64,000 nt of DNA from SZUA-35 sp037969565 (GTDB lineage: Bacteria > Actinomycetota > Acidimicrobiia > Acidimicrobiales > SZUA-35), in contig JBBKXQ010000049.1 of the NCBI GenBank assembly GCA_037969565.1, forward strand, positions 1 to 64,000. Direction: 5' to 3'. The position numbers and the translations under genes were made by a program. The stretch's first letter is position 1; each line of letters begins with the position of its first letter. Shown here piece by piece: positions 43,014 to 51,743 of the stretch. The notes beneath the pieces were generated by a model. It was not told where the DNA came from. It was given only the letters and a program-made list of their open reading frames with translations, and made no database searches.

Positions 43014-44072
43014 ATGGTCGATTCCGTGCAGTTTCCCGACGAGCATGACATCACTGCCGAGTGGCTGGCCACCGCGTTGGGGGTGTTTGGGGCCCAGCTG
43101 ACCGAGACGAGGGTGTCGATCGGCACCGGCCAGGTCGGCGAGAACGTCCGTTTCTCGATCAAATCCGATCATCCGAACCTGCCCACCTCGGTCGTCGGCA
43201 AGTTTCCGTCACTCGACGAGACGAGCCGGCAGACCGCAGTGGCGACCGACGCCTATGTGAAGGAGATCGGGTTCTATCGCGATCTCCAACACACCGTGAA
43301 GGCCCGAACCCCTCGAATCCACTTTCTGGCCGAGGACCTAGCGAACAATCGTTTCCTCCTGCTCATGGAAGACATCAACGACGCCGTCCAAGGAGACCAG
43401 CTCGCCGGATGCTCGGTCGATCAAGCCCGACTGGCTGTCGACCAATTGGTCGGTCTGCATGCTCCCCATTGGGGATCGACGCAGCTCGCCGACCTGGCTT
43501 GGATGCGGCCCCGGACACCTGAACGAGGAGTCGAGCTATCCGGTCTCTACGCGGCCGTGTTCGAAGGATTCGCCACCCGCTACCGAGCTCGTCTATCAGC
43601 CGCAGTCATCGAGCTGGGTCGACAATTCGGAGCGCTCATTCCTCGCTGGTTCGGCGCCGGCCAAACGCCGATCACCCTGGTTCACGGCGACTACCGACTC
43701 GACAACATGTTGTTCGGGAGTGGCGGCGACGCTCCACCGCTCACCATCGTCGACTGGCAAACCACAGCGATCGGCCATGGGCCCGCCGATCTGGCCTACT
43801 TCCTCGGCGCTGGCTTGCTGACGGCGGATCGTCGCGATTCCGAGGAATCCCTGATCAGCCGCTATGTCGATGGCCTCCAGGGTGCGGGGGTGGCCGTCGA
43901 CCGGGACGTCATCGGCCATGACTATGCTGTCGGCTCGGCGTCGGGCTATTTGATGGCAGTGATTGCCTCGCAGATTGTTGCCCAGACCGAGCGGGGCGAT
44001 GAGATGTTCTGCGTGATGGCCGAACGGCACGCGCAACAGATGGTCGACCGGGATCTGCTGGCCCTGTTCTGA
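43014..44072 (+). CDS. Aminoglycoside-phosphotransferase-like kinase
   Basis: A 352-residue protein-kinase-like phosphotransferase. The lysine and glutamate of the N-lobe lie in SVVGKFPSLDETSR and the following helix; ITLVHGDYRLDNMLF is the catalytic loop (HGDxxxxN), and LTIVDWQT is the metal-binding Asp motif. Substrate could be a sugar, choline or antibiotic. I chose ATG 43014. Its stop codon is the first three bases of a six-copy 16-bp repeat. Confidence 0.87.
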   Translation: MVDSVQFPDEHDITAEWLATALGVFGAQLTETRVSIGTGQVGENVRFSIKSDHPNLPTSVVGKFPSLDETSRQTAVATDAYVKEIGFYRDLQHTVKARTPRIHFLAEDLANNRFLLLMEDINDAVQGDQLAGCSVDQARLAVDQLVGLHAPHWGSTQLADLAWMRPRTPERGVELSGLYAAVFEGFATRYRARLSAAVIELGRQFGALIPRWFGAGQTPITLVHGDYRLDNMLFGSGGDAPPLTIVDWQTTAIGHGPADLAYFLGAGLLTADRRDSEESLISRYVDGLQGAGVAVDRDVIGHDYAVGSASGYLMAVIASQIVAQTERGDEMFCVMAERHAQQMVDRDLLALF

Positions 44073-44165
44073 GCCAGCACTGTTTTGAGCTAGCACTGTT
44101 TTGAGCCAGCACTGTTTTGAGCCAGCACTGTTTTGAGCTAGCACTGTGCTGGGCTGGCACTGCTC
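44070..44165. repeat. Six 16-bp tandem repeats beginning at a stop codon
   Basis: The unit TGAGCCAGCACTGTTT is repeated: copies 1, 3 and 4 are identical, 2 and 5 carry C-to-T in the sixth base, 5 ends in GC, and 6 is degenerate. The first TGA is the stop of the phosphotransferase. There are no spacers, so it is not a CRISPR. It fills the whole gap between convergent genes. Confidence 0.95.
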
Positions 44166-44173
44166 TGAATACT

Positions 44174-44857
44174 TCAGTGGGAGCGGTCTTGCCAGGTGCA
44201 GATGCAGGCTTCGTTTCCTTCCGGATCGGCCAGGACCCAGAACGCCTTGGCGTATTCATCGGAGAGCAGCGTGCCGCCCGCATCGATGGCTGCAGAAACT
44301 CGCTGTTCAGCGAGTTGGTGCGGGATCGTGGCGTCGATGTGGATTCGATTGCGTTGGGGTCGAGCCTCGTCCATTTGCTGAAACCAGATGTCTGGACCAC
44401 GTCCAGTGGGATCATGGATGCTGTCGATCTGGCCAGACTCGGATGCCGGACCCGGTCGATAGCCGAGCAAGGCCAGCCAAAAAGGTCGAACCGCATCGAA
44501 GTCGAGCGCATCGATGGCCACCTCGACGATGAGGCCGACGTCTGGTTCCATGGTGGCGCCGACCTCGCCAGCCAACTCGGAGACTGCGGCAGCCAGCGTT
44601 GCATCGAGAGCGGTCAATCCCCCGACGTCATGCGTGGTCAGCGAGATCCGCACTCGATCGGGATAGCGAATCTGGATGTCGGGGTGGTGTTGGTGCTCTT
44701 CGGCGAGTTCGGCCACCTGCTGGGCGAACGCGGTGGCGGCCACGAACGATCCGGCCCGAAACGCTCCCTCCACCTGGCCCAGCATGATGTTCCATCCCGG
44801 CAACGGGAATCGTTGGCGGAATTCCTTGGCTGTGACTCGCTCGGGACGCTTCGGCAT
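44174..44857 (-). CDS. Pterin-4a-carbinolamine dehydratase fused to VOC domain
   Basis: A 227-residue fusion. Residues 1-95 are a pterin carbinolamine dehydratase (PhhB/DCoH): AELAEEHQHHPDIQ with His57-His58-Pro59 and LTTHDVGGLTALD with His76. Residues 110-227 are a vicinal-oxygen-chelate (glyoxalase-like) domain: VEVAIDALDFDAVRPFWLALLGY and WVLADPEGNEACICTW. Such fusions occur in actinobacteria. Whether it recycles a pterin cofactor or binds DNA-unrelated small molecules is unknown. The ATG at 44857 is preferred; the open frame continues upstream without homology. Confidence 0.88.
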   Translation of the reverse strand: MPKRPERVTAKEFRQRFPLPGWNIMLGQVEGAFRAGSFVAATAFAQQVAELAEEHQHHPDIQIRYPDRVRISLTTHDVGGLTALDATLAAAVSELAGEVGATMEPDVGLIVEVAIDALDFDAVRPFWLALLGYRPGPASESGQIDSIHDPTGRGPDIWFQQMDEARPQRNRIHIDATIPHQLAEQRVSAAIDAGGTLLSDEYAKAFWVLADPEGNEACICTWQDRSH

Positions 44858-44889
44858 CTCCGAATCGTAGAGGTTCGAATCGGTGGGGG

Positions 44890-45120
44890 TCAGTTGACTT
44901 GCCCACCGAGTCCGCTGTCGTCGCCAAAGGCGAAGAAGGCGACAACAACGAGTACGAAAATGGTGACGAGGGCCAGCCACTGGATGGTCGCGCTCATGTT
45001 GGCTCGTTGGGTGCCACTCCGACGATTCGAACTCCCACGATTCCGACTGCGACTGGAGCGCTTGTTGCGGTCGGCCCCGTTCTTGGTCGCCTTGCTCTTG
45101 TTCGCACTGCTCGATGCCAT
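44890..45120 (-). CDS. Small basic single-helix membrane protein
   Basis: A 76-residue protein: a strongly basic Ser/Arg/Asn-rich N-terminus (NKRSSRSRNRGSSNRRSG), then one hydrophobic helix (IQWLALVTIFVLVVVAFFAF, about residues 46-65), then a short acidic tail GDDSGLGGQVN. Topology would put the basic part in the cytoplasm. No family recognised. The chain composition and good ATG make it plausible, but there is no homology evidence. Just upstream lies a 15-bp duplication. Confidence 0.55.
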   Translation of the reverse strand: MASSSANKSKATKNGADRNKRSSRSRNRGSSNRRSGTQRANMSATIQWLALVTIFVLVVVAFFAFGDDSGLGGQVN

Positions 45121-45149
45121 GAACCCCAAACCGTCGTGGAACACCGATT

Positions 45150-45178
45150 TGTTCCATCTCGTTTTGTTCCATCTCGTT
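45150..45178. repeat. 15-bp tandem duplication
   Basis: TGTTCCATCTCGTTT is followed by a second near-complete copy (45165-45178). It lies between divergent small genes. Confidence 0.75.
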
Positions 45179-45218
45179 CGACCAACGACATTTGTTCCGA
45201 CGGCCGGTCGTTCTGTTG

Positions 45219-45251
45219 CCTTCCTTCTGCCTTCCTTCTGCCTTCCTTCTG
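45219..45251. repeat. 11-bp tandem repeat, three copies
   Basis: CCTTCCTTCTG is repeated three times without mismatch in the divergent gap between two small membrane-protein genes. Such a polypyrimidine tract could affect promoter spacing or vary in copy number. Confidence 0.85.
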
Positions 45252-45311
45252 TCGTCAGTGGCCGCAACCGATTCACCGGGGGGAAGGACGATTGCGATAC
45301 ATTTCCTGCCG

Positions 45312-45743
45312 ATGACCGCTTCGGCAACCGAACCGACGAGCACCGACCAGAGGGCCGAGCGCGGGCCGATTTCCGAACGCGCCGATTCGCGAGCCGATCG
45401 CTTCATGCTCCGACTGCTCCGGATCCCCACGCACCCCAATGCGAAGGCGGCGCGGCCCGAGGCCGCTCAATCGGCGTTCCAAACATCGATCGTGCTTTCG
45501 GCCGTTCGTTGCCTGCTCACCTACATCGTGCTGCCCTTCGTTGCGCCATTCGTCGGACTGGCAGCGTCGATCGGCGAGCCACTGGGCATCTTGGTCGCCT
45601 TGGTGGCCATCGTTTCGATCACGATGAGCATGAGGCGTTTCTGGCGTTCACGACACAAGCAGCGGTGGACCTACACCATTCTCGGTGGTGTCATGATGGG
45701 TTTCTTGTTCTTCCTTCTGGCCACTGACATCAGCAACCTCTGA
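45312..45743 (+). CDS. Small three-helix membrane protein
   Basis: A 143-residue protein with three hydrophobic helices: CLLTYIVLPFVAPFVGLAA (about 71-91), GILVALVAIVSITM and TILGGVMMGFLFFLL at the C-terminus. The first 45 residues are polar. No family is recognised. It ends four bases before the trkA ATG and so is cotranscribed with the potassium-uptake genes, possibly as an accessory protein. I chose ATG 45312 since the upstream extension translates the 11-bp repeat. Confidence 0.68.
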   Translation: MTASATEPTSTDQRAERGPISERADSRADRFMLRLLRIPTHPNAKAARPEAAQSAFQTSIVLSAVRCLLTYIVLPFVAPFVGLAASIGEPLGILVALVAIVSITMSMRRFWRSRHKQRWTYTILGGVMMGFLFFLLATDISNL

Positions 45744-45747
45744 TCCG

Positions 45748-47097
45748 ATGCATGTCGTGATCGTCGGTGCCGGCGAAGTCGGATGGTTCCTGGCCGAACG
45801 CCTCGGCAACGAACACCATGATGTCGTCGTCATCGAGATCGACCCTGCCGCCGCCAACATGATCGCGGAGCAACTCGACGTCCAGGTCGTCATCGGAAGT
45901 GGCTCCAGTCCGTCGGCGCTCGTGGAAGCAGGAATTGGCAAAGCCGACCTCCTCGCCGCCGTCACGCAGAACGACGAAGTGAACATGATTGCTTCGCTGC
46001 TGGGTCGCGAAAATGGGGTGACCAACACCGTCGTTCGTCTGCAGTCCGGCGAGCTTCGGACCGATATCGCCGCCAATCTGATGGATGCGATCGGAGCCGA
46101 CCTCGTCATCGATCCCGACGCCGATACCGCTGACGAGATCTTGGAACTGATCCATGCCTCCGGTGCCGACGAGGTGTATCCGATGGCGGCCGGAAGTCTG
46201 CTCGTCATCGGGTGCGAAATCACGAAAGACGCCGAGGTGGCGGGTCGAACGTTGGCCCAAATCGGTGAGGACCACGGTGCCGGCCGGGAGTTCATCTTTG
46301 GCGCAGTCACTCGCGATGGCGTCACGACGTTTCCCCGGGGCGATCATCGGCTCGAGCCCGGAGATCACGTTCGGATGCTCGTCACCAAAGAGGCGAGGCA
46401 TCAGGCCCTCGAGCTCCTCGGTCATCCCGGTGGACTCGCCCGCAGGGTCATGATTCTCGGCGGTGGCGCCATCGGTTTCCGAGTCGCCGACCATCTCCAA
46501 CGCGAGGGGGTCGAGGTGATCGTCGTCGAACGAGATCACGCTCGTGCCGCCGACATCGCCGAACGGTTACGGCGCTGCGTGGTCGTGCGGGGCGAAATCA
46601 CCGATACCGACCTCCTGTCCGAGGAATCGATCGGACGAATGGACGTCGTCGTTGCGGCTACGGGCGAGGATTCTTCCAACGTCCTCGCCTGTGCCTACGC
46701 CGCGGCCGAGGGTGCGCCGTTCACCGCCGCCGTTCTCCACAGCCTTTCGCTCCTGCCTCTCGTTCGGCGATTCGGCATCAACGCCGCATTGAGCCCGCGC
46801 ACGGCATCAGCCAACGCCGTCCTTCGGTACATTCGGGGCGGAACCACGGCCGTCACCACCTTCCTCGAAACTGACGCCGAAGTCGATGAACTGGAAATCG
46901 AAGCTGGATCCCCCGCCGACGGTGTCGCCGTGTCCGACTTGGTCCTGCCCACCGATCTCGTGATCGGAGCCCTGATCCAACCCGGTCGGCCGGCGCTGAT
47001 TGTTTCGGGGCGCACCGTCCTCAACGCGGGAGATCACATCGTCGTTTTTGCTCGACCGGGTGCCCTCGCGAAAGCACAGTCGTCCTTCGGCGCATGA
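45748..47097 (+). CDS. trkA: Trk potassium uptake regulatory subunit
   Basis: A 449-residue TrkA. Two tandem RCK units: the first opens with VVIVGAGEVGWFLAERL, the second with MILGGGAIGFRVADHL near residue 237, each followed by a C-terminal RCK_C half (VYPMAAGSLLVIGCEITKDAEVAG; ELEIEAGSPADGVAVSDLVLP). It binds NAD(H)/ATP in the cytoplasm and gates TrkH. It overlaps trkH by ATGA. Confidence 0.95.
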   Translation: MHVVIVGAGEVGWFLAERLGNEHHDVVVIEIDPAAANMIAEQLDVQVVIGSGSSPSALVEAGIGKADLLAAVTQNDEVNMIASLLGRENGVTNTVVRLQSGELRTDIAANLMDAIGADLVIDPDADTADEILELIHASGADEVYPMAAGSLLVIGCEITKDAEVAGRTLAQIGEDHGAGREFIFGAVTRDGVTTFPRGDHRLEPGDHVRMLVTKEARHQALELLGHPGGLARRVMILGGGAIGFRVADHLQREGVEVIVVERDHARAADIAERLRRCVVVRGEITDTDLLSEESIGRMDVVVAATGEDSSNVLACAYAAAEGAPFTAAVLHSLSLLPLVRRFGINAALSPRTASANAVLRYIRGGTTAVTTFLETDAEVDELEIEAGSPADGVAVSDLVLPTDLVIGALIQPGRPALIVSGRTVLNAGDHIVVFARPGALAKAQSSFGA

Positions 47098-48575
47098 AAT
47101 TTCCAGGGGCACCACATCCGAACTTGCTCGTCCATGTTCTGGGCATCACCCTCGGTGTCTCTGGTGTCGGCATCGTCATCGCAGGCATCATCGATGCGAT
47201 CGACGGTGGCCCGGATACATGGTCGCTGGTCATTTGTGGTTTCGTCACTGCGCTGGTTGGGTTCGGGCTCTGGCGGTTCACGTGCGTGCCCGAGCGACTC
47301 GAACTGATCGACGTCTTCACCACCGTGATTCTGGCCTGGGGAGGCTTGGCCGTCGCCGGTGCCGTTCCCTACGTCATCACCGGCACCCTTCCTGCTCTCG
47401 ACGACGCGCTGTTCGAATCGGTGTCGGGTTTCACGACAACCGGAGCCACGGTCCTTCGTCCGATCGAAGCTGCTTCAGCCGGAATTCTCTTCTGGCGTTC
47501 GATCACGCAATGGATCGGCGGCATGGGCGTGATCGTGTTGGTCGTTGCCGTGTTGCCGACGGTCGGGGCTGGCGGCATGGATCTGCTCGAAGCCGAAGCG
47601 CCAGGTCCCACCGGCGAGCGCCTCACCCCAAGAGTTCGGCACACCGCACGTCGGCTGTGGGCCGTCTACGTGGGATTGACGATTGTGTATGCGGCCGCCT
47701 TCGTCGCCGCCGGCATGAGTCTCTATGACGGCTTCGCCCATTCCTTCACCACGATGTCGACTGGTGGATTCTCGCCCCACAGCGCGTCGCTCGGCTACTT
47801 CCAGTCGGCAACGATCGAGTGGATCGCGATCTCGGGGATGTTCATTGCCGGCGGGAGCTTCACGCTCTGGTATCGCCTCTTGCGTGGCAAACCCGGACCG
47901 TTGATTCAATCGGCCGAGTTCCGGCTGTATGTGATTGTCGTGGTGGTGGCCACCGCCGTGTGTTTCGCAACGGCGGATCCGTCGTATTCCGGTCATGACG
48001 GAATTCGGAATTCGATGTTCACGGTGCTCTCCGTTGCTTCGACCACTGGCTTCGCCACAGTCGATTTCGGGCAATGGACTCCGTCAGGACAAATCATCCT
48101 GCTTCTGCTGATGCCGATCGGGGCGATGGCCGGCTCCACGGCAGGCGGTGTCAAGCTCGTCCGCGTTCTGGCCGTTGCCAGCTACGCCCATCGGGCCACG
48201 CTTCGCCAGCTCCATCCGCGGATGATCCGTCCGATCCGAATCGGGTCTGCCGTCCTCGATGACGTCCTCTCCAACCGGATCGTCGGATTCCTCGTTCTGT
48301 CGTTGGCCGCCTTCGGGGGAAGCTCGATACTCATGGTTCTGAGCGGCGCCGATCTCATCACCGGTTTCTCGGCCGCAGCCACGACGTTCGGAAATGTGGG
48401 TCCTGGCCTGGCCGATGTCGGTCCCACCGCCGACTTCTTGAACTTGCCTCGCTTCGCCCGCTGGGTCGGCATGGGAAACATGTTGCTCGGTCGCCTCGAG
48501 ATCTATCCGGTGCTCCTGGCTCTCGCTGCGCTCCCCCGACCACGAGTTGGCCAACGCCCCCGATTCCGCACTTGA
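47094..48575 (+). CDS. trkH: Trk potassium uptake pore subunit
   Basis: A 493-residue polytopic TrkH/KtrB-type potassium translocator. Pore-loop segments are recognisable: SVSGFTTTGATVL, TTMSTGGFSPHS, VASTTGFATVDFG and ATTFGNVGPGL, the four selectivity-filter repeats. It imports K+ with TrkA. In this window it is a partner for the K+-dependent pyrophosphatase only in a general sense. Confidence 0.95.
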   Translation: MKFPGAPHPNLLVHVLGITLGVSGVGIVIAGIIDAIDGGPDTWSLVICGFVTALVGFGLWRFTCVPERLELIDVFTTVILAWGGLAVAGAVPYVITGTLPALDDALFESVSGFTTTGATVLRPIEAASAGILFWRSITQWIGGMGVIVLVVAVLPTVGAGGMDLLEAEAPGPTGERLTPRVRHTARRLWAVYVGLTIVYAAAFVAAGMSLYDGFAHSFTTMSTGGFSPHSASLGYFQSATIEWIAISGMFIAGGSFTLWYRLLRGKPGPLIQSAEFRLYVIVVVVATAVCFATADPSYSGHDGIRNSMFTVLSVASTTGFATVDFGQWTPSGQIILLLLMPIGAMAGSTAGGVKLVRVLAVASYAHRATLRQLHPRMIRPIRIGSAVLDDVLSNRIVGFLVLSLAAFGGSSILMVLSGADLITGFSAAATTFGNVGPGLADVGPTADFLNLPRFARWVGMGNMLLGRLEIYPVLLALAALPRPRVGQRPRFRT

Positions 48576-48585
48576 ATTGCGCATC

Positions 48586-49716
48586 ATGGAATCCGCACCG
48601 ATCGAGGCATTGACTGCGTTCCGTTCGGCGGTGGCCGAGTTCATCGCTACCTCCGAGCGCAGCGGCGTGGCCTGTCCCGCCTTTGGAGCGATCCTTCCTC
48701 CGCACCTGGTCGAGCGGGCACTCGTCTGGCAGCGGGCCTGTTGCGAGGCCGGCTTTGCCGGCATCCACTGGCCGACCGAACACGGAGGGGCCGGACTCAG
48801 CCCCGATCACGGAGCCGTGTGGTTCGAGGAGTGCGCTCGAGCCGAGGTTGCGCCCTACCTGAACTTGCAGGGTTTGATCCTGGCCGGCGAGGCCATTCTG
48901 AGATCGGGAACGATGGAGCAGAAGCAGCGGTATCTCCGCCCCACACTCTCCGGTGAGATCCTGTGGTGTCAGTTGTTCAGTGAGCCGGGCGCCGGCTCCG
49001 ACCTCGCCTCGCTGACCACGAGCGCCACCGTGATCGGAGACCACGGCCAACCGGAGAACTTCGTGGTCAACGGTCAGAAGGTGTGGTCGTCGAACGCGCA
49101 GTTCGCGCAGGCCGGAATACTCATGGCCCGAACAGATCCCGAGCTGCCAAAGCATCGCGGGATCTCGTTCTTCCTGGTCGACATGCGAAGCCCGGGCATC
49201 GAGGTCCGCACGATCCGACAGATGACGGGTGACGAGGAGTTCTGCGAGGTCTTCTTCGACGAGGTCGTCCTGCCGGCCGAGTCCCTTCTGGGCCCATTGA
49301 ATGATGGCTGGCGGGTCGCCCTTAACGTGCTGCAGGACGAGCGGGGCAGCTTCGGTTCGGCCGGTGCGATCAGCCTGCGGAGAAGGCTCGACCACTTGAC
49401 CCGGCTGAGTCGTTCCGCCGAAGGCGTCGGCCCGGTCGCCCGCGATGTCCTGGCTCAATTGCAGGTGAAGGGCCGGGTTCTCGAGACCTTGCTCCGTGGC
49501 TCCACCGATCAAACCGCTGGGCCCCCCGCCGCCAAACTCCTGCGAACCGAGTTCGAATCGGCCGCCGCTCAGTTGGAGTTCGCCCTGGGGGGCGGAAGTG
49601 AAGCCCTGCTCTACTCCCCCGGCATGCGAATTGCCGGAGGATCGAGCGAGGTCCAGCGCAACATCATCGGTGAACGAGTGCTCGGACTGCCGAAGGAGCC
49701 ATCGGTCGAGGGCTGA
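48586..49716 (+). CDS. Acyl-CoA dehydrogenase
   Basis: A flavin enzyme of 376 residues oxidising an acyl-CoA to the enoyl-CoA. LWCQLFSEPGAGSDLASL is the FAD/substrate segment, VVNGQKVWSSNAQFAQ the core beta domain, and GMRIAGGSSEVQRNIIGERVLGLP the C-terminal signature. The ATG at 48586 is preferred, though an in-frame TTG at 48547 inside trkH is possible; neither has a clear ribosome site. It probably feeds the enoyl-CoA hydratases in the window. Confidence 0.9.
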   Translation: MESAPIEALTAFRSAVAEFIATSERSGVACPAFGAILPPHLVERALVWQRACCEAGFAGIHWPTEHGGAGLSPDHGAVWFEECARAEVAPYLNLQGLILAGEAILRSGTMEQKQRYLRPTLSGEILWCQLFSEPGAGSDLASLTTSATVIGDHGQPENFVVNGQKVWSSNAQFAQAGILMARTDPELPKHRGISFFLVDMRSPGIEVRTIRQMTGDEEFCEVFFDEVVLPAESLLGPLNDGWRVALNVLQDERGSFGSAGAISLRRRLDHLTRLSRSAEGVGPVARDVLAQLQVKGRVLETLLRGSTDQTAGPPAAKLLRTEFESAAAQLEFALGGGSEALLYSPGMRIAGGSSEVQRNIIGERVLGLPKEPSVEG

Positions 49717-49730
49717 CCAAACAGGCGCGG

Positions 49731-49775
49731 GCGCGATTCTGCAGGGCGCGATTCTGCAGGGTGCGATTCTGCCGC
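49731..49775. repeat. 15-bp tandem repeat, three copies
   Basis: GCGCGATTCTGCAGG twice perfectly and a third diverged copy, 15 bp past the acyl-CoA dehydrogenase stop and 20 bp before the next ATG. No other element is visible in this gap. Confidence 0.85.
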
Positions 49776-49794
49776 TGATCCGTCAGACTCGCTG

Positions 49795-50769
49795 ATGGCC
49801 TCACTGACGGATTTGCTCGAGCAACGCAAGGTACTCCTCGTCGATGGTGCCATGGGAACCGAGTTGTTTCGACGTGGCCTCGGATCGGGCGATCCACCCG
49901 AGCTCTGGAACGTCGAACAGGCCGACCGGGTTGCATCGGTCCACCAGGCCTACGTCGAAGCCGGTTCCGACATCTTTCTCACCAACTCCTTCGGCGGCAC
50001 GGGGTTTCGACTCAAGCTGCACAACCTGGAGCATCGGGTCATCGAACTGAATCGGGCCGCAGCCGCGATCGGACGAAAGGTGGCCGATGCCGCCGATCGT
50101 GAGGTCATCGTCGCCGGGTCGATGGGGCCGAGTGGCGAGTTGCTCGAGCCGATGGGAACGATGACACCGCAAACCTGTGCTGTCGCGTTTGCCGAGCAGG
50201 CTCGCGGCCTCGCCGAAGGTGGAGCCGACATGCTCTGGATCGAAACGATGAGCCATCTCGACGAGATCACGGCCGCCGTCGAAGGTGCCACATCGGTCAC
50301 CGACCTTCCGATCGCGGCAACCCTCAGTTTCGATACCGCCGGTCGCACGATGATGGGGGTCACCGGCGCCGAGGCCGTCGTGCGCCTCTCCGAGCTCGGA
50401 GTCACGGCCGTTGGGGCGAACTGCGGTAACAACCTCGCCGACACCGAAGCAGCCGTAGCCGAAATGCGGGCTGCCAATCCAGCGATGTTGATCGTCAGTA
50501 AGGCCAACGCCGGAATGCCCGAGTGGCGAGGCACCGAACTCCACTACAGCGGAAGCCCCGAGGTCATGGCCGCGCATGCCCACCGACTTCGTGAATCCGG
50601 TGTTTCGATCATCGGTGGCTGCTGCGGATCCACACCCGAACACATCGCCATGATGCGGGCCGTGCTCGACGGCTCGCTTCCGGTGCCCGAGGTGGAGTTC
50701 GAACCGGCCGTGATGCGTCAGGTCGCCAAGAGGGATCGTGAACGCCGGAGAGATCGTCCGAGAGACTGA
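49795..50769 (+). CDS. Homocysteine S-methyltransferase family protein
   Basis: A 324-residue TIM-barrel methyltransferase of the betaine/S-methylmethionine-homocysteine type, resembling the first module of MetH. VDGAMGTELFRRG begins the barrel; zinc-binding cysteines are in GANCGNN and the GGCCGSTPEHI pair. It methylates homocysteine to methionine from a donor not identifiable here. No cobalamin module is attached. The last 20 residues are very basic (RDRERRRDRPRD). Confidence 0.9.
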   Translation: MASLTDLLEQRKVLLVDGAMGTELFRRGLGSGDPPELWNVEQADRVASVHQAYVEAGSDIFLTNSFGGTGFRLKLHNLEHRVIELNRAAAAIGRKVADAADREVIVAGSMGPSGELLEPMGTMTPQTCAVAFAEQARGLAEGGADMLWIETMSHLDEITAAVEGATSVTDLPIAATLSFDTAGRTMMGVTGAEAVVRLSELGVTAVGANCGNNLADTEAAVAEMRAANPAMLIVSKANAGMPEWRGTELHYSGSPEVMAAHAHRLRESGVSIIGGCCGSTPEHIAMMRAVLDGSLPVPEVEFEPAVMRQVAKRDRERRRDRPRD

Positions 50770-50864
50770 CCGCTGAGTGAGGCGGACCTGCAGGCAGGCC
50801 TCGCCGCTTGTCCTTCCTGGTCGGCGTGCTTGGACGGCGGCTCGTCCTGTGCGATCCTCACGGG

Positions 50865-51716
50865 ATGGGTTACGAATGTTTTGAGCTGGAGATCACCGAC
50901 AAGGTGGCGCACATCCGGATGAACCGGCCGGGAAAAGCCAATTCGATGATCGCCTCGTTCTGGCGGGAGCTTCCGGAGATCGTCGACCGACTCTCGGCCG
51001 GCGGATCGGTTCGGGCGGTGGTCTTGTCGGGCGAAGGTCGGCACTTCTGCTCCGGGATGGATCTCGAGGTGTTCGCCAATGATGGTTCGATCGGTCCCGA
51101 TGCTCGACCTGGTCACCGCAGCCGCCGCAACGAACGGTTTCGAAGCACGGCCCTGAAGCTCCAAGACACCTTCACCTCGCTCGAACGGTGTCGAGTCCCG
51201 GTGCTCGCAGCAATCCAGGGGGCCTGCGTGGGCGGAGCCATCGACATGGTGTCGGCCGCCGACATGCGATACGCCACGGCCGATGCGTACTTCTCGATCG
51301 CCGAGGTGAACATCGGGATGACGGCCGACGTCGGAACCCTGCAGCGGCTCCCGAAGCTCGTGGCCGAGGGAATCGTGAGAGAACTGGCGTACACCGGCCG
51401 ACGTTGGACGGCGGCCGAAGCCTGCGCTGCGGGTTTCGTGAATGCGGTGTTCGATGACGAGCAAGCGCTGCTCGAAGGAGTGATGGACCGAGCGATGGAA
51501 ATCGCCAGCAAGAGTCCGATGGCCGTGTGGGGCACCAAGCAAGCCATGCACTACACCCGTGATCACAGCGTGGCCGATTCACTCGAGTTCATTGCCAACT
51601 GGAACGCGGCAATGTTCGACACCGACGACATGGCGGAAGCTTTCGCGGCCAAGCTCGAGAAGCGTCCGGCCGACTTTCCCGACTTGTTCTCACTCAGCGA
51701 AGGACTCGACGGCTGA
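50865..51716 (+). CDS. Enoyl-CoA hydratase/isomerase family protein (second)
   Basis: A 283-residue crotonase-fold enzyme. Oxyanion motifs are GRHFCSGMDLEVF and IQGACVGGAIDMVSAADMRYA; the catalytic acids are probably in AEVNIGMTADVGTLQRL, which resembles delta-3,5-delta-2,4-dienoyl-CoA isomerases. Start chosen at the ATG at 50865 (MGYECFELE), where family sequence begins. The stretch before it has no other gene. Confidence 0.88.
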   Translation: MGYECFELEITDKVAHIRMNRPGKANSMIASFWRELPEIVDRLSAGGSVRAVVLSGEGRHFCSGMDLEVFANDGSIGPDARPGHRSRRNERFRSTALKLQDTFTSLERCRVPVLAAIQGACVGGAIDMVSAADMRYATADAYFSIAEVNIGMTADVGTLQRLPKLVAEGIVRELAYTGRRWTAAEACAAGFVNAVFDDEQALLEGVMDRAMEIASKSPMAVWGTKQAMHYTRDHSVADSLEFIANWNAAMFDTDDMAEAFAAKLEKRPADFPDLFSLSEGLDG

Positions 51717-51743
51717 ACCGGCAGCGCGTGCCGGCTCAGGTAC

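Noticed and set aside
44070..44165. CRISPR array
   Set aside because: Units are directly adjacent with no spacers and no cas genes are in the window.
50770..50864. Possible terminator hairpin between the methyltransferase and the enoyl-CoA hydratase
   Set aside because: Only short imperfect pairing (GAGGC with GCCTC) and no T-run; too weak to annotate.
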